Below are positions 23,934 through 32,018 of a stretch of 32,493 nt of DNA, piece after piece. The DNA comes from Bacteriovoracaceae bacterium UBA4097 (GTDB lineage Bacteria; Bdellovibrionota; Bacteriovoracia; Bacteriovoracales; Bacteriovoracaceae). The stretch lies in NCBI GenBank assembly GCA_002381765.1, contig DFXX01000117.1:53852-86344 (forward strand), in the 5' to 3' direction. Made by a program: the position numbers and the translations under genes. The notes under the pieces were generated by a model that saw only the letters and a list, made by a program, of their open reading frames with translations, made no database searches and was not told the origin of the DNA. Within the stretch, counting starts at the first letter, position 1. The number at the start of each line of letters is the position of its first letter.

Positions 23934-25220
23934 TTATTTCTTAATGGTATAGTCTTGAACGGCTTCCGAGCCTTCCCGCTTGACACCAAGAGAGAGACTA
24001 TCCAAATTTTTTATTCTGCCAAAAAGAGTCATGACCTCGTTCATATCGTAGATAGGTTTGCCATTGATAGATGTGATGATGTCCTGATCCTGTAACCCTA
24101 GATAAGGAAAGATTCCTTCTGGGTCCATTTCAGTCAGCTTAAAAGACATTGTTCCATCTGGGTTTTGAATCTTAATGGCTCGGGCCTGAGTCAATATAGC
24201 CGCGATATCTTTCATTTTCTCATCGATAAGGGTCTTGGAGATGGTAAATTTATTACCTACATTCTCAATACCAGGCATTTTTTTATTTAAGATGTACTGT
24301 CTACTGGCCGCAGGAGATAAAGTTGAGATAGGAGAAACTTGATTGGCCATGAGCTTGTCCGAAGTAATGGATTCACACATTCCATTTTCTAAATTTCTGA
24401 CCAGGATTTCTAGTCGATCAATTTTGAAGATCTTAGCAAGGTTAGAAATCTGATCTCCGATTCTAACTTCTTGAAGAAGACGATCTCCTCTAACTTGAAC
24501 TGAAGCAATTGATTTTATCGTATCTTGCAGGACTACTGTATTGAGAAGTTTAATAGGTAGAGAGCTTGACTGTTGGGGCTTGTCACATCGAGTATCTGCA
24601 ACTTTCTTCTTCTCTTTAAGGCCAGTATTAGTTCTGAAGATATTTATGCTCTTGACTTGATTAAGAGTGGCAGGGTTAAAGTCATTATCAAGCTGAATAG
24701 CAGTGGCCTGCTCTCTGGCATTGACCACATTGGGATTACCTTTTATAGCAAGGGCAGTTATTTTACCAATCGTGTAGGTGAGGGTTGAGAGTATGGTGAC
24801 TAAAAATAGCTGATGAATACTTTCCCGGGAGTGACGACTAAGAAACTTTTCTACCCCCTGGCGAAGAGAAGGCGAGAGACCTTTTCCAGAAGGGATGGCC
24901 ACGGGGATGTTTTTAACCGGTCTGGGTTTTATAACGTCAGATCTTTTCATCTTGGCCATCAAGGCCTCAACGGGAATTCTGAATTTACTTAAGGTAGATT
25001 CTTTTGGTGGAGCTTCCGTCACTTCTGCTGGTACTGATGGTTCATCCGAAGTAGGCTTTTTGAGCTTAGAGACCAAAGCAGCGAGAGGAACCTTAAACTT
25101 ACTTAAGGTTGACTCATGATCATGCTCTGGATCAGGCTCTTGCTCAATTTGATCAGATAAGTCGACTTGCGGCTTCTTGGCCAACTTGTTTTTTAGGAAG
25201 TCTTTGATTTTATTTATCAT
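23934..25220 (-). CDS. gspC: Type II secretion protein GspC with long cytoplasmic arm and PDZ domain
   Basis: Links the inner-membrane platform to the secretin. From the ATG at 25220 (a TTG at 25223 precedes it) the protein has 428 residues. Residues 1-136 are a very long, charged cytoplasmic arm; classical GspC has only about 20. A membrane helix spans about 137-159. The HR domain (about 222-288, SSLPIKLLNTVVLQDTIKSI) contacts GspD N0 in other systems. A PDZ domain occupies about 335-428 (IFPYLGLQDQDIITSINGKPI). The arm carries a duplicated motif at 36-55 and 74-93, noted as a separate repeat. No good Shine-Dalgarno is visible. It is first in the operon. Confidence 0.92.
   Translation of the reverse strand: MINKIKDFLKNKLAKKPQVDLSDQIEQEPDPEHDHESTLSKFKVPLAALVSKLKKPTSDEPSVPAEVTEAPPKESTLSKFRIPVEALMAKMKRSDVIKPRPVKNIPVAIPSGKGLSPSLRQGVEKFLSRHSRESIHQLFLVTILSTLTYTIGKITALAIKGNPNVVNAREQATAIQLDNDFNPATLNQVKSINIFRTNTGLKEKKKVADTRCDKPQQSSSLPIKLLNTVVLQDTIKSIASVQVRGDRLLQEVRIGDQISNLAKIFKIDRLEILVRNLENGMCESITSDKLMANQVSPISTLSPAASRQYILNKKMPGIENVGNKFTISKTLIDEKMKDIAAILTQARAIKIQNPDGTMSFKLTEMDPEGIFPYLGLQDQDIITSINGKPIYDMNEVMTLFGRIKNLDSLSLGVKREGSEAVQDYTIKK
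24942..25115 (-). repeat. Duplicated amphipathic motif in the GspC cytoplasmic arm
   Basis: Two copies of a 20-residue motif occur at residues 36-55 (25056-25115) and 74-93 (24942-25001). Copy 1 starts ESTLSKFKVPLAALVSK; copy 2 starts ESTLSKFRIPVEALMAK. About half the residues are identical and most others are conservative. The pattern is xSTLSKF[KR][VI]Px.AL.[SA]K.K[KR], which suits a basic amphipathic helix after a short polar cap. The intervening 18 residues are Pro/Glu rich. Confidence 0.85.
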
Positions 25221-25242
25221 CAATTTATTGTCATAAAAATTA

Positions 25243-25271
25243 ATGTTATGTGCAAGTACCGATATTGTGAA
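25243..25271 (-). promoter_or_regulatory. Possible promoter of the type II secretion operon
   Basis: On the minus strand, TTCACA (25266-25271) and TAACAT (25243-25248) are 17 bp apart, with five and four matches to the consensus. The predicted start falls about 16 bases before the gspC ATG. Other weak pairs exist in this AT-rich gap, for example a TTGACT at 25289-25294, so the call is tentative. Confidence 0.35.
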
Positions 25272-25325
25272 AAGAGTTGTTGCTTTTTAGTCAAGTTCTC
25301 TTCAGGGGTTAGACTGCAGTTTCTC

Positions 25326-25355
25326 TGTACAATAATTCTGAACCATACATATAAT
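25326..25355 (+). promoter_or_regulatory. Likely promoter of the acyl-CoA dehydrogenase gene
   Basis: A perfect TATAAT (25350-25355) has TGTACA (25326-25331, four matches) 18 bp upstream. The expected transcript start near 25362 leaves a leader of about 29 bases before the ATG at 25391. It diverges from the type II secretion promoter in the same gap. Confidence 0.5.
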
Positions 25356-25390
25356 ATTTGTGTTTCACTTCTATAAAAAAAGGTTCCGTT

Positions 25391-27166
25391 ATGTCAGCAA
25401 ATGAGAATAGCAAAGAAATTCCATCACTAGTAAAAAGCATGTTCTACGGCGAGGTCCTGGAAGATGAAGCCTTTCCTTTCCCTCACTTTAATGAAGGGCA
25501 AATTGAAATGGCAAAGGCCATGATCGATGCAGTTGATAAATTCGCTCAAGATAATATTGATTCCATGAAACTCGATAAAGAGGCAAAAATTCCTCAGGAA
25601 GTTCTCGATGGGCTGGCCGGTCTCGGACTTTGTGGTCTGGGAGTTGATGAGGAGTATGGAGGATTGGGTCTAGATACTTCCTTATACGCCCGTGTTTTCA
25701 GTCAAATTGCCGGGATCGATGGTGCCATTGCAACCACGCTGGGTGCTCACCAATCAATTGGATACAAGGCACTTGTTAACGAAGGCAATGAAGAACAGAA
25801 GAAGCACTGGCTACCGAAGCTAGCTTCAGGTGAAGTTTTTGGGGCCTTTTGTTTAACTGAGCCAGGCTCTGGATCTGATGCTTACTCTATTAAAACCAAG
25901 GCCGTAAAAAATAATGATGGAACTTATACCATCAATGGTCAGAAGTTATGGATTACCAATGCTGGGCTTGCCGGCTTCTACAGTGTGTTCGCTAAAACCG
26001 ATCATGTGGATGATAAGGGTGAGAAGGTCGAAAAGATCACTTGCTTCATCGTAGAAAAAGAAAGAGAAGGGGTTTCTTTCGGTGAGAAAGAAGACAAGAT
26101 GGGGATAAGGGCTTCTGAGACCCGTGCAGTTTACTTTGACAATGTTAAAGTGCCAGCTTCAAACATCATTGGGGAAGAAGGCAAGGGCTTTAAGATTGCC
26201 ATGAATGTATTGAATACCGGAAGGCTCTCACTTGGTTCAGGTTCCGTTGGTGGAATGAAGATGATTTTGAAACTGGCCACTGCTCAGGCCAACACCAGAA
26301 AACAGTTTGGTGATTATATTGCTAACTTCGGTCTGATTCAGGAAAAACTTGCCACCATGGCGGCAAATATATATGCGTCTGAATCCATGGTCTATATGAC
26401 CACTGGTAAAATTACTCAAGGCATGAGTGAATTTTCTCATGAGTCGGCAATCTGTAAGGTTTATTGCTCTGAAAAGCTTTGGGATACTATCGATAAGGCG
26501 ACTCAAATAGCTGCAGGGAATGCCTATATGAGAGAGTACCCATATGAGAGAATCATGCGTGATTGCCGTATTAACCTTATTTTTGAAGGAACCAATGAGA
26601 TTCTAAGAATCTTCACTGCTCTTTCTGGAATTAAGGGACCATCAGATAATTTGAAAGAGCTGGGTAAGATCGCTGATATTTCAAAAGCCATCCAAGATCC
26701 TATCAAGTCTGTTGGTATCCTTACTGACTTTGCTAAAAAAAGAATTAGTAAGTATGTAGGCTCTAAGACTCTGACTAAAGTTCATCCGAGTCTGGAAAGT
26801 CATGGACAGCAGTTTATCTCTTCGCTCAAAGATTTTGCCATTGCTGTCGAAAATACCATCATGAAGTATGGAAAGAATATCATTGGCAATGAACTTGTTC
26901 AGATGAGAATCGCTAACATGTCGATTGAACTTTATGTTCAGCTTTGTGTTCTTTCTCGAACGACCGCCATTTTAAATCGCAGTGATGTTTCGGAAAAAGA
27001 TAAGGAATATGTAAGTCTAATGACTGAACTTGTATGCCGAGACAGTCGTCAAACTTTTATGAAAAACTATAAGCGTCTTAACTCCAGTTACGATAAACTT
27101 CTACCAAAAATATCGAAGGCCGTAAGTGAGAGAGAGGGCTATGGCTTTGATATCATCGATTTCTAA
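25391..27166 (+). CDS. Acyl-CoA dehydrogenase, long/very-long-chain (ACAD9/VLCAD-like) type
   Basis: A 591-residue FAD enzyme for the first step of fatty acid beta-oxidation, moving electrons to ETF. It shows FCLTEPGSGSDAYSIKTKA (FAD and substrate binding), KLWITNAGLAGFYSVFAKT, and RDCRINLIFEGTNEILRIF, in which E399 is the expected catalytic base. A C-terminal domain of about 170 residues after the core resembles VLCAD/ACAD9 and accounts for the length above ordinary ACADs (about 380). The ATG at 25391 has AAAAGG about eight bases upstream; a TTG at 25358 falls before or at the predicted transcript start. No ETF gene is nearby. The end overlaps the lipoprotein gene by 26 bases. Confidence 0.9.
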   Translation: MSANENSKEIPSLVKSMFYGEVLEDEAFPFPHFNEGQIEMAKAMIDAVDKFAQDNIDSMKLDKEAKIPQEVLDGLAGLGLCGLGVDEEYGGLGLDTSLYARVFSQIAGIDGAIATTLGAHQSIGYKALVNEGNEEQKKHWLPKLASGEVFGAFCLTEPGSGSDAYSIKTKAVKNNDGTYTINGQKLWITNAGLAGFYSVFAKTDHVDDKGEKVEKITCFIVEKEREGVSFGEKEDKMGIRASETRAVYFDNVKVPASNIIGEEGKGFKIAMNVLNTGRLSLGSGSVGGMKMILKLATAQANTRKQFGDYIANFGLIQEKLATMAANIYASESMVYMTTGKITQGMSEFSHESAICKVYCSEKLWDTIDKATQIAAGNAYMREYPYERIMRDCRINLIFEGTNEILRIFTALSGIKGPSDNLKELGKIADISKAIQDPIKSVGILTDFAKKRISKYVGSKTLTKVHPSLESHGQQFISSLKDFAIAVENTIMKYGKNIIGNELVQMRIANMSIELYVQLCVLSRTTAILNRSDVSEKDKEYVSLMTELVCRDSRQTFMKNYKRLNSSYDKLLPKISKAVSEREGYGFDIIDF

Positions 27167-28976
27167 GACTAAGTGGAAGCCCCTTTTTTGGGGCTTCTTT
27201 TTTATTCTCGGCTGCTCTTCCTCTAAGCCGCAGAAGAGCGAGGATGAAGCTTCTATTGAATTGACCGAAGAACTCAATTCTTTGTCTCGTAAGGCCATGA
27301 AGGTCAACTATGGCCCAACCCTTACTCAGGCAGGAAGCTTCCTGGATAAGACGCAAGATTATGGATTATCAGATTTAGTTGCTGTCTCCTTTAATGCCTA
27401 TGATTTGAATTTTGACGGAAGAGATGATTTAGTCATCCTTCCCACCTATTATTCACGACCTAAGTTTTATATCTTCGATCCGAAGACAAATAAGTTTAAC
27501 CTATGGGACCATGACCCTTTACCTGCAGACTTTAAGGCCTCTTTCCTGGTAATTCACGACATGAACAAAGACGGACTCCCGGATATTATTGCAGGAGTTT
27601 TAAATCAGCGCTCGGAAGTCACTCAAGTTCCCTTGAAATATTACACCGGCTCACTGAAGGAGAAAAAACTTCATTTTACAGAGGAACCAGATGCCTTTAG
27701 CTTTAAGGCCGAGCCCACCAGTGGAATTAGCCTTATTGATTATGATCTGGATGGCTGGATGGATATCTTTATCGCCAACTGGTTTGAAAATAAGAATGGA
27801 CAGTACCTCCCTGTCGCTGACAGGTTGATCAAAAATAATCGTGGCAAATTTGAAGAAGTCACAAGTATTCTTAGAAATGAGTCCAATAAAAACTCCGATC
27901 AGTTATATCCTCCTAATAGCAGGCCTACTTATGGGTCTTCGACTTGCGATGTCGATCAGAATGGTTATCCTGACATTCTGACCGTTTCATCTTCTGGACA
28001 TAAAAATAAACTTTGGATGAATCTTCAGGAGTCAACCACCAAGGAGCGCTACTTTGATGATGTAGGGCCCCATTCCAATTATGCTTCTGATCCTGATGGG
28101 AATCTCATACCTACAGGGGGAGGCAGAAGTTTTTTCAGCGCTTGCACCGATTATAATGATGATGGATTGATGGATATTTTTGTGGGGGAGCTCTCCCATG
28201 CCTATGATAATGATTCGGTAGATCGATCAAGTATCCTCACTGGCTCTAAGGAGACTTATCCTCCTTACTTCCTGAGAACCGAATATATCAGTGATGCCAC
28301 GAGTGAATCCTGGAATCAGGGAGACAGAAGAGGCGTCTGGCTTGATTATAATCTGGATGGGCGGATTGATCTCTTGGTAGATAACTCCGGTTTTCCTCCT
28401 TATTCAAGATTGGTGTTATTTGAGCAAGATGAAACTCGGGCCTTTGTGAATGTTGCTTCTCAGGTAGGAATCGATGTGGTTAATCCCACCGGCACGATCG
28501 TGATGGATCTGAACCAGGACGGAAGGCCCGATATCATTACTTCACAAAATAATATCCGCAGGGCCGAAATTAAGCCCCGGCTTTATGTCTTCGAAAATCA
28601 GACTCCAACTCCCGGCCGAAAGGCGATCAAGGTTAATCTCAGTGGTGTGAAATCAAATCTTCAGGGGATCGGAGCGATGGTCATGCTCTATACCAAAATG
28701 GGAGACAAGAAAATTGTTCAAAGAAGATGGGTTGAGCACTATCAAGGAGGCCTTGCCTCGCAAAATGAGAATGGCGTTCTCTTTGGGCTCGGTGAAGGAG
28801 TGGAAGTCGTGGGACTTAAGGTTCGCTGGCCTTATGTTATTAAGAGGGGAAGCAATTCCGGAGAGGTTTTAGAGAAGCTTTACTCTATCAAATCTCTTCC
28901 CAAGAAAGATTTTCTTGAGATTACTGTTTGTGAAGATGGCAAAGTCATGGCCGGAAAACTATCCTGCCGTTTCTAG
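27141..28976 (+). CDS. Lipoprotein with seven FG-GAP/VCBS calcium motifs and C-terminal ASPIC/UnbV domain
   Basis: A 611-residue exported lipoprotein. The signal peptide ends in the lipobox FILG followed by C25. Seven DxDxDGxxD calcium-type motifs are spaced at about 50-70 residues and begin near residues 88, 140, 200, 270, 337, 402 and 456 (for example DLNFDGRDD, DMNKDGLPD, DYDLDGWMD), consistent with a seven-bladed beta-propeller as in FG-GAP proteins. Residues about 495-590 (LSGVKSNLQGIGAMVML... GLKVRWPY) fit the ASPIC/UnbV domain found with such propellers in CRTAC1-like proteins. The ligand is unknown. The ATG at 27141 has AGAGGG directly upstream and lies inside the acyl-CoA dehydrogenase gene; a GTG at 27126 is possible. 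A strong terminator hairpin lies within codons 12-21. Confidence 0.87.
   Translation: MALISSISKTKWKPLFWGFFFILGCSSSKPQKSEDEASIELTEELNSLSRKAMKVNYGPTLTQAGSFLDKTQDYGLSDLVAVSFNAYDLNFDGRDDLVILPTYYSRPKFYIFDPKTNKFNLWDHDPLPADFKASFLVIHDMNKDGLPDIIAGVLNQRSEVTQVPLKYYTGSLKEKKLHFTEEPDAFSFKAEPTSGISLIDYDLDGWMDIFIANWFENKNGQYLPVADRLIKNNRGKFEEVTSILRNESNKNSDQLYPPNSRPTYGSSTCDVDQNGYPDILTVSSSGHKNKLWMNLQESTTKERYFDDVGPHSNYASDPDGNLIPTGGGRSFFSACTDYNDDGLMDIFVGELSHAYDNDSVDRSSILTGSKETYPPYFLRTEYISDATSESWNQGDRRGVWLDYNLDGRIDLLVDNSGFPPYSRLVLFEQDETRAFVNVASQVGIDVVNPTGTIVMDLNQDGRPDIITSQNNIRRAEIKPRLYVFENQTPTPGRKAIKVNLSGVKSNLQGIGAMVMLYTKMGDKKIVQRRWVEHYQGGLASQNENGVLFGLGEGVEVVGLKVRWPYVIKRGSNSGEVLEKLYSIKSLPKKDFLEITVCEDGKVMAGKLSCRF
27176..27203 (+). 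terminator. Intrinsic terminator inside the lipoprotein signal-peptide codons
   Basis: GAAGCCCC (27176-27183) pairs perfectly with GGGGCTTC (27190-27197), with a six-T loop and six T immediately after (27198-27203). It starts nine bases after the acyl-CoA dehydrogenase stop and lies wholly within codons 12-21 of the overlapping lipoprotein gene. The codons spell the hydrophobic KPLFWGFFF of the signal peptide. Confidence 0.85.
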
Positions 28977-29788
28977 CGTTGCTTAATGAGTTTAACTAAT
29001 TGGGCAATGTGCTCTGGCATGGTTTTAAAGTTTAAGCTAGAAAGATGGATATTCTCCTTGGCGAGCCCTTTAATATCATAACTTTTCAAGTTCATTTCAG
29101 AACCAATAGTGTGCTCTGGAACGATAGCTATTCCCACGCCTTTTTTAACCAATTTTAAAATGGTTGTGATGGAATTAACCACGATGGTTTTTTGAGAACG
29201 TTTCTTAAAGAGATGGAAAAGATGATCATGTTCGGAGTAGACGATCCAGGGATACTCCCAGGCCTCCTTTGGATTTATCTCCTGCTTAGAAACCAGCACC
29301 ATCTTCTCTTCAAAAAGTTTAAGTGAACTTACAAGCTCACTTTGAATGTTTTCCGTAGTAAAGATAAGATCATAAGATCCATTATGAAGTTTTTCCTTAA
29401 GCCTCTCTAGATTATTCACCTCGACGTTTAACTGATGCCCACTACTTTTAGAAAATTCCACCATGACATCATTAAACCAGGTTTCTAGTAGACCATGAAG
29501 AATGCCTACCCTTATGGTTTTATTCATATGCCCGAAAAAAATGTCTTGAAGCCTTTCCTCAAAGCTACTGAGTTCCGTTAAGAGGGCCAGACCCTTTTCA
29601 GTCAAAAGAACTTTCTTGGAAGAACGAATAATCAGCTGCTCTTCCACCGATTCTTCCAAAAGCTTAATCTGACGACTTACCGCCGATTGAGCAATCCCTA
29701 ATTCCTCTGCCGCTTTAGAGAAGTTAAGATGCCGGGAGGTCACCATAAAGGCCTTAAGATATCGATAATCTAAAGAAATGATTTTCAC
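28973..29788 (-). CDS. LysR-family transcriptional regulator
   Basis: A 271-residue LTTR. The winged helix-turn-helix is at residues about 8-66 (LKAFMVTSRHLNFSKAAEELGIAQSAVSRQIKLLEE), with IRSSKKVLLTEKG in the wing. The rest is a type 2 periplasmic-binding-like effector domain with strands such as IRVGILHG and DLIFTT. It is slightly shorter than usual (about 300), with a reduced C-terminal subdomain. The regulator gene begins within the last four bases of the HesB-like gene (ATGA overlap), so the two form one transcript. Its end overlaps the convergent lipoprotein gene by four bases. The inducer is unknown. Autoregulation of the hesB-lysR unit is possible but not shown. Confidence 0.92.
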   Translation of the reverse strand: MKIISLDYRYLKAFMVTSRHLNFSKAAEELGIAQSAVSRQIKLLEESVEEQLIIRSSKKVLLTEKGLALLTELSSFEERLQDIFFGHMNKTIRVGILHGLLETWFNDVMVEFSKSSGHQLNVEVNNLERLKEKLHNGSYDLIFTTENIQSELVSSLKLFEEKMVLVSKQEINPKEAWEYPWIVYSEHDHLFHLFKKRSQKTIVVNSITTILKLVKKGVGIAIVPEHTIGSEMNLKSYDIKGLAKENIHLSSLNFKTMPEHIAQLVKLIKQR

Positions 29789-30186
29789 TTTTTTGCCCAG
29801 GGCGGAAGCTTACTTTCATCCTTGAAGAATTTCCCTTTGTGCTGACCCTCAACTACTAGGGTTACAATAAAGCCTTCTTCATTGGAGTCTACATCCAGCA
29901 TATAATCAAGAGTAGCTTCCTGGGTATAAAAAGCCGTGAAGGGATCCATCAAGATCTTAAGTTTATAGTTAATAAGGGGGATATCTTTTATGATGGCCAG
30001 ATCATCTGGATGAGGTTCAGAAAAACCAGTGTCATAGGTAAATCCTCCACAACCCTTTCCGCCAATCTTTATCCGAAAGGAGAGGCCCTCCAGGGTATAG
30101 TCATTATCTTGCATAAGTTGAATTTGCCTGATCGCGCTATCGGTCACAAAAAGTTTTATATCTGAAGCTGTTAAATGTTTGTCCAT
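29785..30186 (-). CDS. HesB/IscA-like protein lacking the C-terminal CxC motif
   Basis: A 133-residue protein with the HesB/A-type fold: FVTDSAIRQIQLMQ (the TDxAxxxI start), then FRIKIGGKGCGGFTYDTGF, where C46 matches the first conserved cysteine of IscA/ErpA (GGGCSGF). The family ends in NPNA...CGCGxSF, which normally supplies two more cluster-binding cysteines. Here the equivalent region reads GFIVTLVVEGQHKGKFFKDE with no cysteine, and C46 is the only one in the protein. It may therefore bind iron-sulfur clusters poorly, as a dimer with other ligands, or not at all. The start ATG lies about seven bases after a TATCAT -10 with no Shine-Dalgarno, so the transcript could be leaderless. Confidence 0.82.
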   Translation of the reverse strand: MDKHLTASDIKLFVTDSAIRQIQLMQDNDYTLEGLSFRIKIGGKGCGGFTYDTGFSEPHPDDLAIIKDIPLINYKLKILMDPFTAFYTQEATLDYMLDVDSNEEGFIVTLVVEGQHKGKFFKDESKLPPWAKK

Positions 30187-30192
30187 GCTGGC

Positions 30193-30243
30193 ATGATAGC
30201 AAGGTTTTTGAACATTGTCTTTAAAGTGTCAGGACCTTATCCT
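30193..30243. promoter_or_regulatory. Divergent promoters with overlapping -35 elements between hesB-like and M61 genes
   Basis: Rightward: TTGTCT (30215-30220), 17 bp, TATCCT (30238-30243), with the M61 start 20 bases further on. Leftward: AAGACA (minus strand, 30216-30221), 17 bp, TATCAT (30193-30198). The two -35 elements occupy almost the same bases on opposite strands. The leftward start would fall at about the hesB-like ATG. All matches are four or five of six. Confidence 0.45.
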
Positions 30244-30263
30244 GTTAAAAAGTCGAGGTAGAG

Positions 30264-32018
30264 ATGAAAGCACATTACATTGTTAATATTGAGAAACCTG
30301 AACATCACCATGTAAAGGTCACTATAAAACTTAAGAAGGGCGAGAATAAAATCAAGCTTTTCATGCCCTCTTGGAGCCCTGGCTCATATCTTTTAAGAGA
30401 GTATGCTCGCCATATCCGTTGGTTTGAGGCTTCTCAGCAGAATGGGGAGATTCTCTATCATGAGCAAGTCAGTAAAGGAGTCTGGGAAATAGATTGGAGT
30501 AAATCTGATCTGATAACTCCCCAGGATGACTTTCAAGTTTCTTACGAGATTTATTGTAAGGAGCTCACGGTAAGAACCTCTCATGTTGATGCCTCTCATG
30601 CTTTCTTACATGGACCAAGCTACCTCATGGGAGTAGTTGGAGAGAATCTGGATAAACCCACCATTGAATTTAAATTTCCTGCCTTATGGTCAAAGCTTAG
30701 TACCGGTTTAAAAGACATTTCAGAGAAGAGAGATTCCTTTCTTTATGAAGCCGCCGATTACGATGAACTTATCGATTCTCCCGTAGAAATTGGTTGCCAT
30801 GAAACCGACGGTTTTGAGCTTTTGGGAATTCCTCATCATCTGGCCCATTATGGAGAGCTTTATCCGCATAAGCAGAACTTAAAAGCTGATATTAAAAGCG
30901 TGGTGGCCACTGTTGCTCGTCACTTTGATAATGACCTTCCCTATGATCAGTATTTATTTTTAACCCACTTTGTCCCAAAACTTTATGGAGGTTTGGAGCA
31001 CTTGAATTCCACCGCTCTTCAATTTGATGGACGAAAGTTAGGAAATAGGAAGGATTATCTTAATTACCTTTCACTGGTTGCCCATGAATACTTCCATCTC
31101 TGGAATGTGAAGAGAATTAGACCATCAGAGTTGGGGCCTTTTGATTACTTAAGCGAAGGTTATACTAAAATGCTTTGGCTGGCCGAAGGGCTCACAAGCT
31201 TTATGGATGATCTCTTTGTTTACCGAGCTGGCATCTCAACCCTAGAAGAATATCTGGATGTGGTGAAGGGAAATCTGGATAACTTCTTAAGTATCCCTGG
31301 TCGTCATTACCACTCACTGGAGCAGAGCTCTTATAATGCATGGGTGAAACTTTATCGACCGGATGAAAATTCAAAGAATTCTTCAGTGAGTTATTACTTA
31401 AAGGGTGGTCTTGTCTTTACCGCCTTGCATTCCCTTCTTATAAAGAAGGGAAGATCGGTGGATGAGCTGATTAAGCTTTTATGGAAGGACTATAAATCTC
31501 GTCCGGAGAAGGGAATTGATCGAGATGGGGTGTATGAGCTCGTAAGATCCCTGGGCGGAGAAGAGGTTCTTAATGCCTTCTCCAATATGATTGAAACCAC
31601 CGAAGATATTGATTTTGAAGCTGTCTTCAAAGATATGGGGTGCGAGCTTAAGTGGCATGAAAGCTCCGCTCCTTGGTTGGGAGCGGATTGGGAATTTGCC
31701 GCTGATCGGGCCTTGATTAAGAGTGTTGTTCTGGATTCTCCTGCTCATAAAGCGGGCCTTAATGCTCAGGATGAAATCATTTTCTTGAATGGTTATCGTT
31801 TTATGAAAGAGGATGCAGATAAGCTTCAAAGCTTAGTTATGATTGATCAACCATATGAACTCATTATCTCTCGCCTGGGTAAACTTGAAAGAATTGAAAT
31901 CACTCCAGGTAAATCTCCCAGACAGTTGAAAGAAATCACAATCGTCGATCGAAGTCTTGCTGAGAAGAGTTTTGGTTTTCCAGTAGCGCCAGAGCAATCA
32001 AGAATTGCTCAGAAATAA
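30264..32018 (+). CDS. M61-family metallopeptidase with C-terminal PDZ domain
   Basis: A 584-residue zinc peptidase related to glycyl aminopeptidase. It has the N-terminal beta domain (MPSWSPGSYLLREYARH is typical for M61), the GGLEH loop (242-246, the GxMEH-type substrate N-terminus site), the zinc motif HEYFHLWNVKRIRP (His274 and His278) and a third ligand E308 in WLAEGLTSF. A PDZ domain lies at about 480-560 (SVVLDSPAHKAGLNAQDEIIFLNGYR). No signal peptide is seen, so it is probably cytoplasmic. The ATG at 30264 is preceded by GAGG at 30255-30258. The end overlaps the phosphopantetheinyl transferase gene on the other strand by 83 bases. Confidence 0.92.
   Translation: MKAHYIVNIEKPEHHHVKVTIKLKKGENKIKLFMPSWSPGSYLLREYARHIRWFEASQQNGEILYHEQVSKGVWEIDWSKSDLITPQDDFQVSYEIYCKELTVRTSHVDASHAFLHGPSYLMGVVGENLDKPTIEFKFPALWSKLSTGLKDISEKRDSFLYEAADYDELIDSPVEIGCHETDGFELLGIPHHLAHYGELYPHKQNLKADIKSVVATVARHFDNDLPYDQYLFLTHFVPKLYGGLEHLNSTALQFDGRKLGNRKDYLNYLSLVAHEYFHLWNVKRIRPSELGPFDYLSEGYTKMLWLAEGLTSFMDDLFVYRAGISTLEEYLDVVKGNLDNFLSIPGRHYHSLEQSSYNAWVKLYRPDENSKNSSVSYYLKGGLVFTALHSLLIKKGRSVDELIKLLWKDYKSRPEKGIDRDGVYELVRSLGGEEVLNAFSNMIETTEDIDFEAVFKDMGCELKWHESSAPWLGADWEFAADRALIKSVVLDSPAHKAGLNAQDEIIFLNGYRFMKEDADKLQSLVMIDQPYELIISRLGKLERIEITPGKSPRQLKEITIVDRSLAEKSFGFPVAPEQSRIAQK

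Noticed and set aside
27126..27140. GTG at 27126 as the lipoprotein start
   Set aside because: The ATG at 27141 has AGAGGG directly before it and gives a regular signal peptide. The GTG would add five charged residues without a clear ribosome site.
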